NCBI GenBank assembly: GCA_015499995.1
Contig: JADNRV010000100.1
Coordinates: forward strand, 124,001-188,000
From: Flammula alnicola
Lineage: Eukaryota; Basidiomycota; Agaricomycetes; Agaricales; Strophariaceae
DNA length: 64,000 nucleotides
Direction: 5' to 3'
The position numbers and the translations under genes are program-made. Below, in pieces: positions 11,031 to 22,555 of this stretch. Within the stretch, counting starts at the first letter, position 1; each line of letters starts with the position of its first letter. The notes below the pieces were generated by a model that saw only the letters and a program-made list of their open reading frames with translations, was not told the DNA's origin and made no database searches.

Positions 11031-11919
11031 TCCAAGTCCCAATCTCGCTCGACCAAGGCTGGTCTTCAGTTCCCTGTCGGTCCGTGTCCACCGTCTGTTG
11101 AAGAAGGGCAACTACGCTCAATGTGTGTTTTATTTTCACCAGTATACCTCGCTGCCGTCCTCAAGAATCTTAGCAACGAGGCAATGCCGCCCATGATAAC
11201 AAGAAGCAACTCGACCAGTCTCGGTCGACAGCTCCAGTCGGCCGTATCTGCCTTGTCTTACTTAGTTTATAGTTTACCTCGCTGCCGTCCTCGAATATCT
11301 CGCTTCCGAGATTCTCCAACTCACTACTGGTAATGCCGCTCGTGATAATAAGAAGCAGCATATCGTGCATCATCATCTGGAGGCGTCTGGAGGCAATGCC
11401 GATCTCCTGTTCCCTGTTGGTCATGTCCAACGTCTCTTGAAGAAGGTGTGTCGTTTGGCATCGTCAACTCATTTTGAACTCATTTTGAATTTATCTTTCT
11501 CTAGTTTACCTCACTGCCGTCCTCGAATACCTTGCTGCCAAGATTCTTCAACTCGCTGGTAATGCTGCTTGTGCGTTTAGGTTCATTTAGGCTAGTTGGC
11601 TAGTTACTGATAAAAATAGTTGCTAATAAAACTCATGCTCACTGGTAATGCCGCTTGTGATAACATATTGTCTCACATATTGTCTCTTGTGGTTTGGTTC
11701 ATTTAGGCTACAGTTACTAATAAAATTCATGCTTGGGCTCCAGATTTTCCGTGTATTATGCAGCCTGGATTGTAGACATTGTAATTATAAAGCAAGATAA
11801 GAAGCAAGATAAGATAAAGGGGGCCTTCAATCGGTCATCATTGACTCTTACCTGAGTTGCTTATGTAACATAGCCAGCCAATTTTATTCTCAATTCTCAA
11901 TTCTCGACTCTGATCCACT

Positions 11920-14900
11920 TAAGGACTGCCATGGATGTGACCGTCACATATCCAAATCCAGACCACGGATAACTCCGATCCGAGATCGGATATGGACAAA
12001 TCTGAACGGATTGGATATAACCGTTCGTGCCCACTCCCATAAATGCCTTAGGTTTTTTGAGGATGGCTACCTAGTAGTAATAGCTATCTTCTACAAGAGT
12101 TCTTTTGTAAAAATATCTCAAACTGACTTCGTGGCAGTTGAAACATTATTCACGGATCAAATCAGCCAAGGAAGGTCTCCCACGCTTGGTGTCAGCGATG
12201 AAGGAGCCGTGTTCAGACGTTGCGGGGTAAGGCTATCTGTCTGAAATGTCGCATTTCAAGCGACTATCCATGAATAAAATAATACTTGATCATTTCTATA
12301 AACCTATTGTACAAAATCTGTGACTTCTTCGTGATTTCCTACCTCCAAATCTAGCAAACATCGGAATTGAAACCAAATTCAAGTTGAATTAATTGAAAGG
12401 ATCCTCAGACTCGGACTGCATATCTTTGGCAATAACATCCCAGACAGCCTTGAAGCCTGGGAAGAGTGGAGATCGTGCCCAGGAGCCGACTGCCATCTGG
12501 GCCTTGAATGTCTGTGAATTCATGTTAGTCTGCATGAAATTAACTTGTCGGCGGCCTGTCAAAAATGTGCGCTCGGCATCAACCGATGTTGCTAGAAATG
12601 ATTAATTAAATATATGTCGAGCTATACTAAAAGAATTTTGATAGGCTTACCTGGCGCAGAGCAATAATCGGACGCCATGCGTACGAGATGGGGCCGCGTG
12701 CTTGATGCTTGATGCCAGAATTGCATATAACCCCCGGCTTCCTTAATAGTTGCTGTCGAGACAAGTGGCTCCTTCAGATATGTAGAAATATGATCACGGT
12801 GAGCATATTGTGACTGCGCAACTGCAGGAGCGTAGCGGGAACGCGTCTAAATGATGTAAATTGAATCAATTTCAATGAGTCTCGGGGAATATTAAATTCA
12901 CATACCGGTCTGCTCGGCTCGGGAGCACCTTCTTCTTCGTCATCTGGCACATATGACTCATTCCAGACCGAAATAACCTTCTTCTCGATGTCCTTGATCT
13001 GCCTTGCTGTTCTCCCATGGTCCTTGAACCATTTGAGCTTCCTGTCGGGACACATGACTGCCGATATAATTAGTTAGATCCTAAAAGGAACACTCGCATC
13101 AAATACCTATAGCAATCAAATAAATATCACAATCTTCTGTGAATGTGGAGTATTTATCAATGAGAAAAACACCCGCTTGACAAGCGACCTGGACAACAGT
13201 TGAGATATCATTTAGATCATCATCACGTGCCGCAATCAAGCCTTCTCGCATTTCCTCTAGAGTCGGAATGACATCGACAACCAGGGGAACTTCTGCAGTG
13301 GAAAAAATCTTCGTGGCATCTTCAAAGAGCTAGTAAAATAATATAGTCACTGTATAGAATTGAATTAAAAAATTTGCTCACCAGAAGAATCTCCCGAACA
13401 TCTTCAGCCATCTTCCATTGCTCCGAGGACAGAGAGTATTTCTTGAGGCCAAGAGATTGAATTGCAGTCAGTTGTTCGATGACTTCTTTAAAATAGAAGT
13501 GGGAAAGTAGGCAGTCGAGGTCAGAGTTCCAGCGTGTCGGCACACGATGAATAAGCGCCTGTCGATTCCCTTTGAGACTGTCAGTGTCAGAAACAAGCTT
13601 GTCGAACTTCTCCTTGAGTGTAGAAGAGTCGTGAACTCGTCGAGCCAAGCCTGATACCTAATAGAAAAGATTAGCAAGAATCTAAACAGTCCGATTTAGA
13701 ATAGCTACCCGAGGAAAAATCTGGAGAGCCATTTTGACCTCACGAGGATCGAGAACGATACCCTTGTCAGTTTCCATATATTCAATGGCCTTTTCTCGAA
13801 TGGTTTTCGCAACGCGGTCATTATGAACAGCTTGGCCTTCATCGTCCTCGACTTCTTCGATTGATGCATCAGCTTCCTCGTTTGCGGCAACGTCGTCATC
13901 GCTGTCATCAGATGTGTCATCCCCAGGGTCCAAAACAACCTCTTCCTCATCGCCTATGTTGACAGTTTGACCTGGGCGCATAAATCTCCCATTTCTGGCT
14001 CCTGCTGCAATGCGAACAGACTTCTTCACTTTTGGTTTCTTAAAGAAAAAGGAAATAAAAATCTTCGACGGCTGTGAGTAGTTGTCTATAAATAGATGTT
14101 CTTATGCTCACCTTTGCTACCAGATTAAAAATGTGCAACAAACAGCGGAGCTGCCCAGACACTCCCCGAAACTCTGGGAGATAGTTTTGAAGTAGTTCAG
14201 CAAGCTTGTCGCAATTGGATGCATTGTCCATGCAAACCAAGAAGAGCTAGAGAGAAATATAAGCATGTGATTAAACTGCAATGAAGATCGACATAATCAT
14301 ACCTGTTTATCAAGCCCAAATCGTTTAAGACAGTCCGCTACCACTTCAGCAAGGTAGCGCCCATCATGCTTCTGCTTGAGGCTAGAAAATCGATTAGTTT
14401 ACACCTGAAAGACTCAATAAATAATATGGAAACTCACCGGATAAACTCCAAAATAGCGCGATGAATCAAACCATTTTCATACCATATAACAACGAGGCCG
14501 AGATATGACGATACAAGAGGTGATGTCCAACCATCAAGAACAAGGTGAATTGCGGAATTTAGGCCCTAGACCAATGATCTTAATAGCTAATTCAAATTGA
14601 ATAAATTATTAGACTCACAATAAAGTATTGTCGAACATGCTGGGAGAGCTCGAGGTAAATAGAGTTGATATCTCGGCTTACTGTCTTTGGCCTCGGTAAA
14701 GTTGTACCAGGACGGAGCATCTGGACCTCTGTGCGATAGTCCTCGTCATCGACAATATTGAAAGGACGGCTATTTTTTGCGCAGCGCAAAGCAATAAGGG
14801 CACGGTGGGCAGCTTGACTATATGGGATGGTTGCTGAACCGTCATCCATGCGAGATGTTCCTCCAGTGGTGAGGCCTTGCGCTTCAAGACAAATGTTCAT

Positions 14901-15899
14901 AGTGCGAACCAGGTTGCTAGTACCCTCCGCAGTCTTCACGCGGGGGCGGAAGAGTGGCTTGTGCTGCTGGGGGCAGGATTTGCAGGTGAAAACATAAGTA
15001 AGGCTGACTGGGTGGCCATCCGAATCATGTTCGCGTTGGAGGGTGATGTCATAGTGATCATAGGCATCTGAACGCCAGGTGGTATGCGCTGCATCTGTTG
15101 AAATATTATGACTTATTTGAATTCATAATTGACATGGCGCACCAATAATCTCAAAGTCAGTCATACCCCATACATCGAGATCCGAGAGCTTGTTGATAGT
15201 AGGGGCTGCAGCGCGTGCGCGCCTCTTGATGGGTGATACAAGGACTGGTGGCGGAGATCCTTCCCGACGAGAGTCGCCTATGGATATGTCTTCATCAGAG
15301 GTGTTGGTGACAGATGGAGTTGGGGGAAAAGTTTCCGCGCTGAGACTGCGGTTGCGACTGTGAGTTGGTGCTGGAGGTGTTGATGTACGGTTGACAGAAC
15401 GGCCTCGAGCAGGCCATTGAGCCTGAGCTCTAGAGCGGCTAGCCATCACAGAATGGTCCAAAATGCTGATTCCGCTCAAACTCGAGTTTATCTGCTTGTT
15501 TTTATATGTCTATGAGCGGAAAATCTTTGAATCCTGGAAAATTAATGGGCAGTCTTTGGAAAATCATAGCCTAAACCCCAAGTGATAGGGGAATTAAAGG
15601 GAATACATTGGATCTACATTGACAGTACCTAACTTGAGCTTTACGAAGATGGAACATAAAGCAATGTCGTTCGACGCCTCAGCCTTCCACAAATTAATTT
15701 CGGACTAACTGTGTGTTTTAACACCCGAGGTGTCATTGATCAATGTCCATCTGTCTAATTTCTAAAAATACCGCTAAATTACTATAGATATCCACGGGAA
15801 CCCTGGATATCCGGAAAAAATATCCGATCTGTATCCAGCGACTTGGATAAGGGTCCACTGGATGGATAGCCGGGATTACCTAATCCATGGCAGTCCTTA
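11920..15899 (-). mobile_element. Complete hAT transposon, 3,980 bp, 8-bp target duplication
   Basis: The terminal inverted repeats are TAAGGACTGCCATGGAT at 11920-11936 and its exact reverse complement at 15883-15899. The flanks carry the 8-bp duplication GATCCACT at 11912-11919 and 15900-15907. That combination is diagnostic for hAT. Sub-terminal regions contain many ggat/atcc motifs (ATCCGATC types) that could be transposase-binding sites. The single gene inside (12389-15446) looks intact, so the element may be autonomous. It is inserted in the last recognisable exon of the decayed Crypton-type recombinase. Confidence 0.93.
12389..15446 (-). CDS. hAT-family transposase, apparently intact
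   Basis: Cut-and-paste transposase. From the ATG at 15446 there is a Ser/Arg-rich N-terminus, then a BED-like zinc-finger region in exon 2 (from 15094: W-R-S-D ... FTCKSCPQ). The RNase-H-like core carries the first acidic motif LVLDGWTSP, the second CMDNASNCDK and a C-x2-H pair (RCLLHIFNL). An acidic insert follows (about 13690-14000), then VPTRWNSDLDCLL, and finally the hAT dimerisation region (SVDAERTFLTGRRQ) ending at 12389. About ten short introns all splice in frame by eye and no stop or frameshift was found. It is the only gene of the surrounding hAT element. Confidence 0.85.
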
Positions 15900-18818
15900 G
15901 ATCCACTACGTGAAACTGAACTCCGGGCTTCTGGTGTCCCATTCTTGCTCACCCTGGGTGGGCGCGTCCTCTTGCGGATTTCTTGTATAAGCTTGTTCAA
16001 GCTTCTGTTAGCATCAGGGTATGCTTCAAGAAATTGGTTGTCATTACCACCCAAGCTGGATGAAACATGAGCTCAGAGCAGATGTGGGATAGAATAAAAG
16101 GTGTGTAAAATCTCACCGCTGATACTCCATGAATAGAAGCTCTCGCTGACTGCGCAAACTTCCTGTCTTATCCCTCATCAGGCCACTATACCATTTCGCC
16201 GGCCAATCCTTCAAGGCAAGCCCCGTTTCTGGGTCCACCTCTGTCCACTGCTTTAGGGCTCATCGCCAGGCACCAGCTGCACGGCCCAAGGAAGGAATAG
16301 AAACACCAGGCAAGGGAAGGGTCGATGGTGACACAGATCTACTGCGAGAGCTGCAGCTGCTTGTTGGAGGGCCTGACTGGAATGGATCGACCTGATGGGA
16401 GACAGCATTTGCTGGCATTGTGTTGATGCTAGTGATGTGCCGGCTCCGGCCTGAGGCCAGAAGCCGAGCCAAGCCGGGCCCACAAAAGCTGGGCCAAGCT
16501 GGGCCAAAGGTATTGGCCTGGAGCCGGCTTTGGCCTGGCCTGAGGTTTTGAAAAGCCTGAGCCGTCGGCCCAGGCCGGGGCTTTCTGCAGAATTTTTTTT
16601 GAGTTTTAACGGAGAAAAGCTGACCTTGGAGTAACCAAAACTCACTTTTTGTACTGTACTTTCACGAAAGTTTGATCTAATAATAGTTTAAAGTCAGTTT
16701 GATGGTCAATTGATCGTGTGGTCATGGTGGCCATGCAGTGACGGACAAGTCCAGCTGAGTTTGAAATTTCATCAATGTTCATTTTGGGTGCGAAAACAGG
16801 TTGCAAGTGGAATTGCACGTTGCCAACATGTCTTAGGTATGCGTACAATAGTTAAATATGTAATTTAGAGTTGTGTCTACATGTAGATATCAAAATATTT
16901 CTATTATATTATATTTTACCAAATTTATCAGCAAAGCCCCGGCTTGAGCCAAAGCCGGGCCGGGCCAAGCCTGATTTCCGGCTTTTGGCCCGGCTCGTGA
17001 TTTGACAAAGCCTGAGCTGCCCAAAGCCGGGCCAAAGCCAGGGCTTTCAGGCCAAGCCCGAGCCTGCACATCACTAGTTGATGCCTACCGTCACTGGCTG
17101 TGGATAATTCTTTGGGATACTTGTTTGCGAAAGGGCTGACTGGACAGTGGTGGCTAAGGTACAGATATTTTCATTCACAGAGGCGCCGAGCTGATGAACT
17201 TCCTCTGCAGTCGCTGGCTTCATCGCAATGTGATCACCCAGGAAGAAATCACCGGGCTCAATTGGGATTGGATGGAGGGCATCGCCGTGGCTATTTTCAA
17301 AACTTTGAAGTGAGTCAACGAGATATTTGATCAATGTGTCGCACTGAAACAAGGAAAATAAGGAATTAGATATAGAAATTCTCAGTCAGTATATTATTGA
17401 ATGACGCACATGTTCGCCGATTGCCCAACCACCCCACCATCGAATCCGATTCAAAGACCACCGCTGGCCAAGTGGAGCAAACACAAATCGATATTGGGCA
17501 CCTCCTCATCGGAAAGAATGGGTGGTGTATCGCTTTTGGGTCCCTGACCATTCACAAAAGTTGGTCAGCAATGCCTGAAGACAATCGTAGCTCATCTGCC
17601 AGTCTGTGCGAATAATACCATTGATGCCAATATGTGGGAAGAGGTAGTCTTCTGGGGCAAGTTTCCTTCCGACAACGTTCTCGAGGAAACTCTTCCATCG
17701 AAGCAGGTGAGTATGCATATCCATCTCTGGAATTGCCTGCTTATAAATGTCATACATGCAAGCTAGAATATGAGGTGAGTAAGTTACGGTCACAATAGCT
17801 ATACTAACACACCTTCTCATGGGCCATCATACCCCTTCTCATGCTGCCATCCTTTTCGATCCAAGAGTTCAACTTTAAAGTGTGGAATGTAATAAGGGGC
17901 CGGCCCGACACAATTTTCTTTAAGATCGCGCGCCTGAAGGCTCAGCAGCTCGAAACACCTGTTGGAGTCAAGCTGGTTAGTTCAAGTTATCAGAGATATA
18001 ATATTGTTACTGACCTGGTCCACAAGGTGAACCCAGAGGACATAAAGCCCCGCATGAATCCATGCTGTAGACAGAGTTTCAGAGCGGCAACAGTGTCTTC
18101 GATTTTGCTCTTCCATCTCTCATCAGTAAGCCACTCATCTGGACATTCCTTTGCTGACCACCGCATCAAGTGCTGCAGCTCCTCAAGTGTCATGGCCTCA
18201 GCATGATTGCGAGTTGCAGAGGCCCCTTTTGACTTGTCGCACGTCTTGATTGACTGCACCACTGCCTTGATGCTGGAGGCACGTGCTGGACATCCCTTCA
18301 CCTCGCCAGTAGCCTCGTTGAAGCAGTACTCGCCTGCGTACTTTTCTCCGTCCCTGTTTGTCGAGTTTAGAAATGTATGAAACAGAAATTCAAACAACGT
18401 ACATATTATCCCAGAGCATCGCAAATGCAGCGTGAATTCCATCAGCGGTATCTTTTCCGCATCCTTCATTGAAGCACTTCTGAATGAGAAACATCTCAAG
18501 TGCATGCGCCAAATATTTGTTAGGCGCCGGTTCATCGAATGCCTTTTCCAAGGCGGCAATACAAATACCACCATCACTGGGCCCGTGAAGTTCTTCATCC
18601 TTCTTCATTTTCACAACAAGATTCTTCAAGAAACCCTTAGCCCGTGAAAGATGACCCTGGTAAGCAGCATCAGTATTCTTCACTGAGTTATATTTTGAAA
18701 CTTCAGCTTCACAGATTTCTTGCAGGCCTGATAAATTGTCCGACTCAATGCCTGTGGTCTTGGGCGCATGTTTACGGTGTCTCGATTTCGGATTTGAAGT
18801 CGGCGTAGCTCGAGGCAT
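15900..18818 (-). pseudogene. Crypton-type tyrosine recombinase, decayed and twice interrupted
   Basis: The N-terminus starts at ATG 18818 (MPRATPTSN). Exons are joined at about 18395/18350, 18037/17980, near 17817, and 17412/17350. The C-terminal catalytic part reads THSFR then GGAQYRF and RWWGGWAIGEH, followed by DTLIKYLVDSL, which supplies the H-x2-R and a candidate Tyr. This matches the tyrosine-recombinase domain of Crypton elements, which move by DNA recombination. Three in-frame TGA codons are visible (17819-17817, 17508-17506, 16262-16260); the one after HSFR replaces a normally conserved Arg. A 648-bp MITE (16430-17077) splits one exon. The hAT element at 11920-15899 splits the last one, whose few remaining codons lie before 11912. 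It cannot make an active enzyme. Confidence 0.8.
16430..17077. mobile_element. 648-bp non-autonomous hAT element, 8-bp target duplication
   Basis: The ends are TAGTGATGTGCCGGCTC and, inverted at the other side, TAGTGATGTGCAGGCTC, a 17-bp repeat with one mismatch. The target duplication is GTTGATGC at 16422-16429 and 17078-17085. Both sub-terminal regions are rich in ggccc/gggcc. No transposase. Removing the element plus one duplication rejoins the recombinase exon in frame (VTVGINTMPAN), so it landed in coding sequence. Confidence 0.92.
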
Positions 18819-18978
18819 TTGTAATAGAAAGATGAGATATAAAGCTAGTGACTGAAAGATAGATAAAAAAAAATGAGAGAGACGGCAGTATCAAATGTGT
18901 CTCAGTACATGCCCCTATTTTTGTAAATAATGACCGTTGTGCCAAAACTACACGGAAGCGAGCTAATAACTTGTGATT

Positions 18979-20998
18979 CTAAGGAGATGGCGATGGTGTA
19001 CATAAATTCACATGGCCCAGAAAAATGGGCCCGAGACCAGCACCAGTTGACAACCCTTGGACAAATTCACTGTCTTGCAATTCATTGTCAATAATGATTG
19101 GGCTAGTTGCCGGAGCGAGCTCTTCGTCTTCATCGTCAACAATGATAGGGTTTGCCACTGAAGCTCCAGCCTCAGGAAGCTCTAATGAAGAGGCGAGAAC
19201 CTATGAAATGTTAGTTTGTACAGTTGTAGACTCGTTGAGGACCATATAGCTTACAGAAGGATAGTTCACTACCGGCAGAACAGCATTCTGTCCTTGAAAT
19301 TGTCTGACAAGGTTGGGCAGTGCAGCCCTGAGAATAGAACTCGGAATCCAAAAAGAAATCTTGGTGCAGTCAGATTCAAGGGTGAGCGAGTGCAACGTGG
19401 CATCCAGTCCGAGAGCCGTGTCATGGAGAACACCATGAGTTGAGATCTGGATAGTGTAGCCGTTTACATCGGGATGAGTTGAGCGACTACCCGGACCGAG
19501 TCTGGCTTGACAAATTCGAAGGACATGTATGTTTGTCAATAATCCTTCGGAAACTCGGGTGTCGCTGGCATAAAGTGCTACACGTCTATCGGGTTCAGGA
19601 AGCTGAATTAAAATGAAATAAGCATACACAAATATAACATAAACTGTTTCATACCTGTAACAGTTGTCGAATAGCAATACCCTGCCACAATGTCTTCTTA
19701 AAGCGCGAGACAATATCTCTGGATGACCCCCAAGAAAAGAACTTCTCGCATAACATTGCAATCTCAGTGAGACGAGGCTGACGAAGTTGCCAAGATGACG
19801 TATTGGGAATCCGATCCATTGTCCATGATGTAAGTGGTTGGGCGTATTGCAAAATCAAGTCGATCGAGGGAAAACTATCAGTTACATTCTTGACAAGGGA
19901 TGGATACTTTCGACCCAACATATTCTGTGGATCATGGGCTAGAAGAGTCCGGAATTTGCGGCGCCAGTCACAAAGAAATTCCTTCAACCCTGCCCGAGAT
20001 GTTGATTTCGATGCAGCTATAAATAAAGATTTTGCAAGTTCACTCTGAGCGAGTAAACGTGCTGTTTTCCATCCACAACCCTCAAGTCCAACCTTGAGTT
20101 TGAATGAGATAGAGTAAAATAGAAATGAGCTGATATGAGACTGATCTTGTCATAGTCACCACCGCAGAGAATGGCCATAAAAAAAAGGGCCTTGCGACTC
20201 AACGAAACCCTGGGATTAGTTTTGATAGACTCAGAATTAAAAATGGTGACTTGATCACCGGCTTCTTTGACGTTGCGCCTATGATAGATACAATCATTAG
20301 AAAAAATTGCCACGGTTCAATCGAGATTGCACACATGCGTATTACACAACGAGCACCGAAAACCAAGTTATCATTATCCTCCGAAATGATCGCGTCGATA
20401 AGATTTCTCCTGTTCAACTCAGTGAGGTTGGCTTCAGCTTCTCCAGCAGCCTATATAAAAAAGAGCAATGATTTAGAAAAAATATAAATTGCAAGAAGCA
20501 AAGCGTACCGTATACCAGAAAAACCCAAATGTGTCGATGAATTTCTTCAATGGTGATCAATGAGGCTTTCCGGTCTTGACATTGACTCCCCTCTTCACTT
20601 TTGGCCGATCAGGACCATCGAACACAAAGATGGGAATGATTGGCAGGGTCAAGAGATGGCAGAGACGATAGAAGAGAACCCGGACTGCTGGATTTTCGCC
20701 AGCTCGGGTGCCTCACCCAGGCCTAACGTTGATCGCCAATTGAGCTTCATTCATCCAGATACTGATTGGACAGGTCAGCAGGATAATGATAGTAAATAGT
20801 CATGAACGCACCTTGAGTCAATTCCAACATATAGACACTGTTCCAGATGGCGCTTTCGCTCAAAGCCCTCTGTGACTGCAATCTGTGTTAATGTCCTTGT
20901 TTGAGATGCAGCAGAGAGAGCCTGTAGAAGAAGTTTCTTCAGAATTTTAACACACATTCTGGCCTTGAACATACCAGCCACAAGTCGCGAACACCCAT
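18979..20998 (-). pseudogene. XPG/GEN1-like structure-specific nuclease, decayed
   Basis: It starts MGVRDLW at 20998, the classic N-terminus of the XPG/FEN1/GEN1 family. It continues with GIDSR, then WMNEAQLA, RAGENPAVRVLFYRL, PIFVFDGPDRPKVKRG and the XPG-I motif GEAEANLTELNRRNLIDAIISED. Later come ALFFMAILCGGDYD and GLEGCGWKTARLLA, the region that binds metals and DNA. The C-terminal part carries two acidic PIIVDD-like stretches and ends at 18979. Lesions are in-frame TGA at 20715-20713 and 20559-20557, and a lost splice donor (AT for GT) near 20146. It lies 160 bp upstream of the Crypton-type recombinase and on the same strand, so the two may once have moved together. Such PIN/XPG proteins are very numerous in mushroom genomes. 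Confidence 0.75.
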
Positions 20999-22263
20999 TT
21001 TGAAAGAAGAGAGATGTTGAAGTTCGAAACAAGGTTAAAAGTCTGAGATCTGAGTCAACATGGCGAGAGTTTTATTAGAATACAGGAGATATTAGAAACG
21101 AGAAGAAAGTCATAGTGCCACCTCTCCTGCTTGAAGAGAATAGCTAGAATCATGGGATGGTGGTTATCCTGAAGTTTATGCAGTACAAGCAGGCAGACGG
21201 ACGCTCAGTGTAATGTGCGTTATCTGATCTGTTGATCACAGAACTTCTTTGTCATGTGACTGATGCGCGTTGTGCAACGCGTGTTCAAACTCTGACCCAC
21301 TTTGGGTGCCCTGCAGTGGCTATCAATAAGATGTGCATTGGCAGGCATAAGAACTCATAAGAACTTATGTGCGATGAATTTACGGTAAATCGTTATAATT
21401 TACAGGATCTACGAAGATGAACCAAACAAGCCAAACCAAGTCGAAGCGCCATACTCGGGGCTGCACCCTGGCTGTTCTGATTTACCAAGGATTCTTATTC
21501 GGCAGAGGTTCATAAGCCCACTGCCCCTGATCCAAGCCCGAACAGAAATACAAGATCCAGATTCCATATTCCAACCCTAAGTCAACCTACAAGGCTACAA
21601 ATTGTATATTGGGATTGAACATTGAGCTTTGGAGTGAACTCAGCCTCCTTAGTCCTTAGCAACAGAGAATGAGGAGAGGATGAAATCTGAGTGTAAATCT
21701 ATGTAAATAATCTACATTTACCTTCCCTTCAGATCTGCAAACTCAGCTGGGCGCACCCTTGGTGCGCGCCGCGGTCATACCAGGACGGTTGCAACACCCT
21801 ATGAGCCTGCACATACTCCCTTTCCGTTCTGTTGCAAGAGGCAGCAGACTCCTGCAATGATGTATTCCGGCTATTCAAGGACCTTGAAAATGCCAAACCG
21901 GACGCACAGCATCGACTATTTCATTTCACAATGACTTCCTTCTTTTTGCAACAGTTATTGTATTGGCTGGGAGGCGAGGCGGAAAGCATTGCTAAAATTG
22001 CATTATTAGAGAAAAATGCAATACCTTTATGGCTACCAAATGCTGCACGCAATGGACTGCCGGGGACCGGCCATACTTACCCATTGGCAGTGTAAATACG
22101 ACATGGTCGTGGAAGCTAGGCCCTGTGCTCGGACAGCGGGAGCGAGATGCATCGCAGATTGAAGGGGAATCCGGGCGATTGCGCAATTTACGCTGTAAAT
22201 CGACCAGTCCCTTGTAACGGTAAATCCATCGAAATAACCCTACTTTTGCTGAATGGCAACTTG
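20999..22263. other. Intergenic, no gene recognised
   Basis: Upstream of the nuclease pseudogene. I found no inverted ends, family motifs or long frames. It may include the far end of the Crypton-type element, whose limits cannot be read from sequence because Cryptons lack terminal inverted repeats. Confidence 0.35.
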
Positions 22264-22555
22264 TAGTGATGTGCGGACCCGGCTTTGTCACAGGCCTGTC
22301 ACAGGCCTGTCACAGGCCGTGGAAAAGCCCGATTGAGTTTCGGCGGCAACTTTGATTGCACTTAGAATTTGTAAGAAAATTTGAAAATTTTCAATAAGGA
22401 AATTTTAAATTTAATTATTTTTAGAATTTGGCTTCAAATTTACATTCCGGTCACCTTTTCTTTCTTTGATAGTGTGACTGTGAAAGTGTGACATCAACAG
22501 GGCTTTTCAGGGCTTTTGCCAGGCCTGTGTCACAGGCTGGGCCTGCACATCACTA
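22264..22555. mobile_element. 292-bp hAT-like MITE, same end family as 16430-17077
   Basis: It begins TAGTGATGTGCGGACCCGGC and ends GGGCCTGCACATCACTA. It shares the TAGTGATGTGC ends of the 648-bp element. Its left part holds three tandem cacaggcctgt units. The flanks show an imperfect duplication, atggcaac and atggcaag, with three extra bases (ttg) on the left side. No coding capacity. Confidence 0.75.

Larger units (their letters stand above)
9190..11700 (+). repeat. Repeat field made of degenerate histone H2A gene fragments
   Basis: Translated pieces on the plus strand are recognisable parts of histone H2A. The N-terminal part of the fold appears at about 11037-11120 (SRSTKAGLQFPVG, then RLLKKGNYAQ in a shifted frame). 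VYLAAVL occurs at 11142-11162 and a second [15 protein letters not shown] near 11277-11325. A third copy with an intron-like break runs from about 11405 to 11575 ([13 protein letters not shown], gtgtgt...ctctag, then [19 protein letters not shown]). The piece [11 protein letters not shown] occurs about a dozen times between 9340 and 11670. RIVPRH (attgtccctcgtcat) and EILEL pieces are interspersed. Frames are broken, so none can make a full histone. A minus-strand reading gives long but meaningless open frames. Confidence 0.85.

Noticed and set aside
10009..11139. Long minus-strand open frames with repeated LLLVIT and ASCYHGRHC phrases
   Set aside because: They are reverse readings of the H2A-derived units. 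The periodic protein comes from the DNA repeat, and start codons and codon pattern give no support.
20999..22263. Defined left border of the Crypton-type element
   Set aside because: No inverted ends are expected for Cryptons, and no short direct repeat could be paired convincingly across the later insertions.
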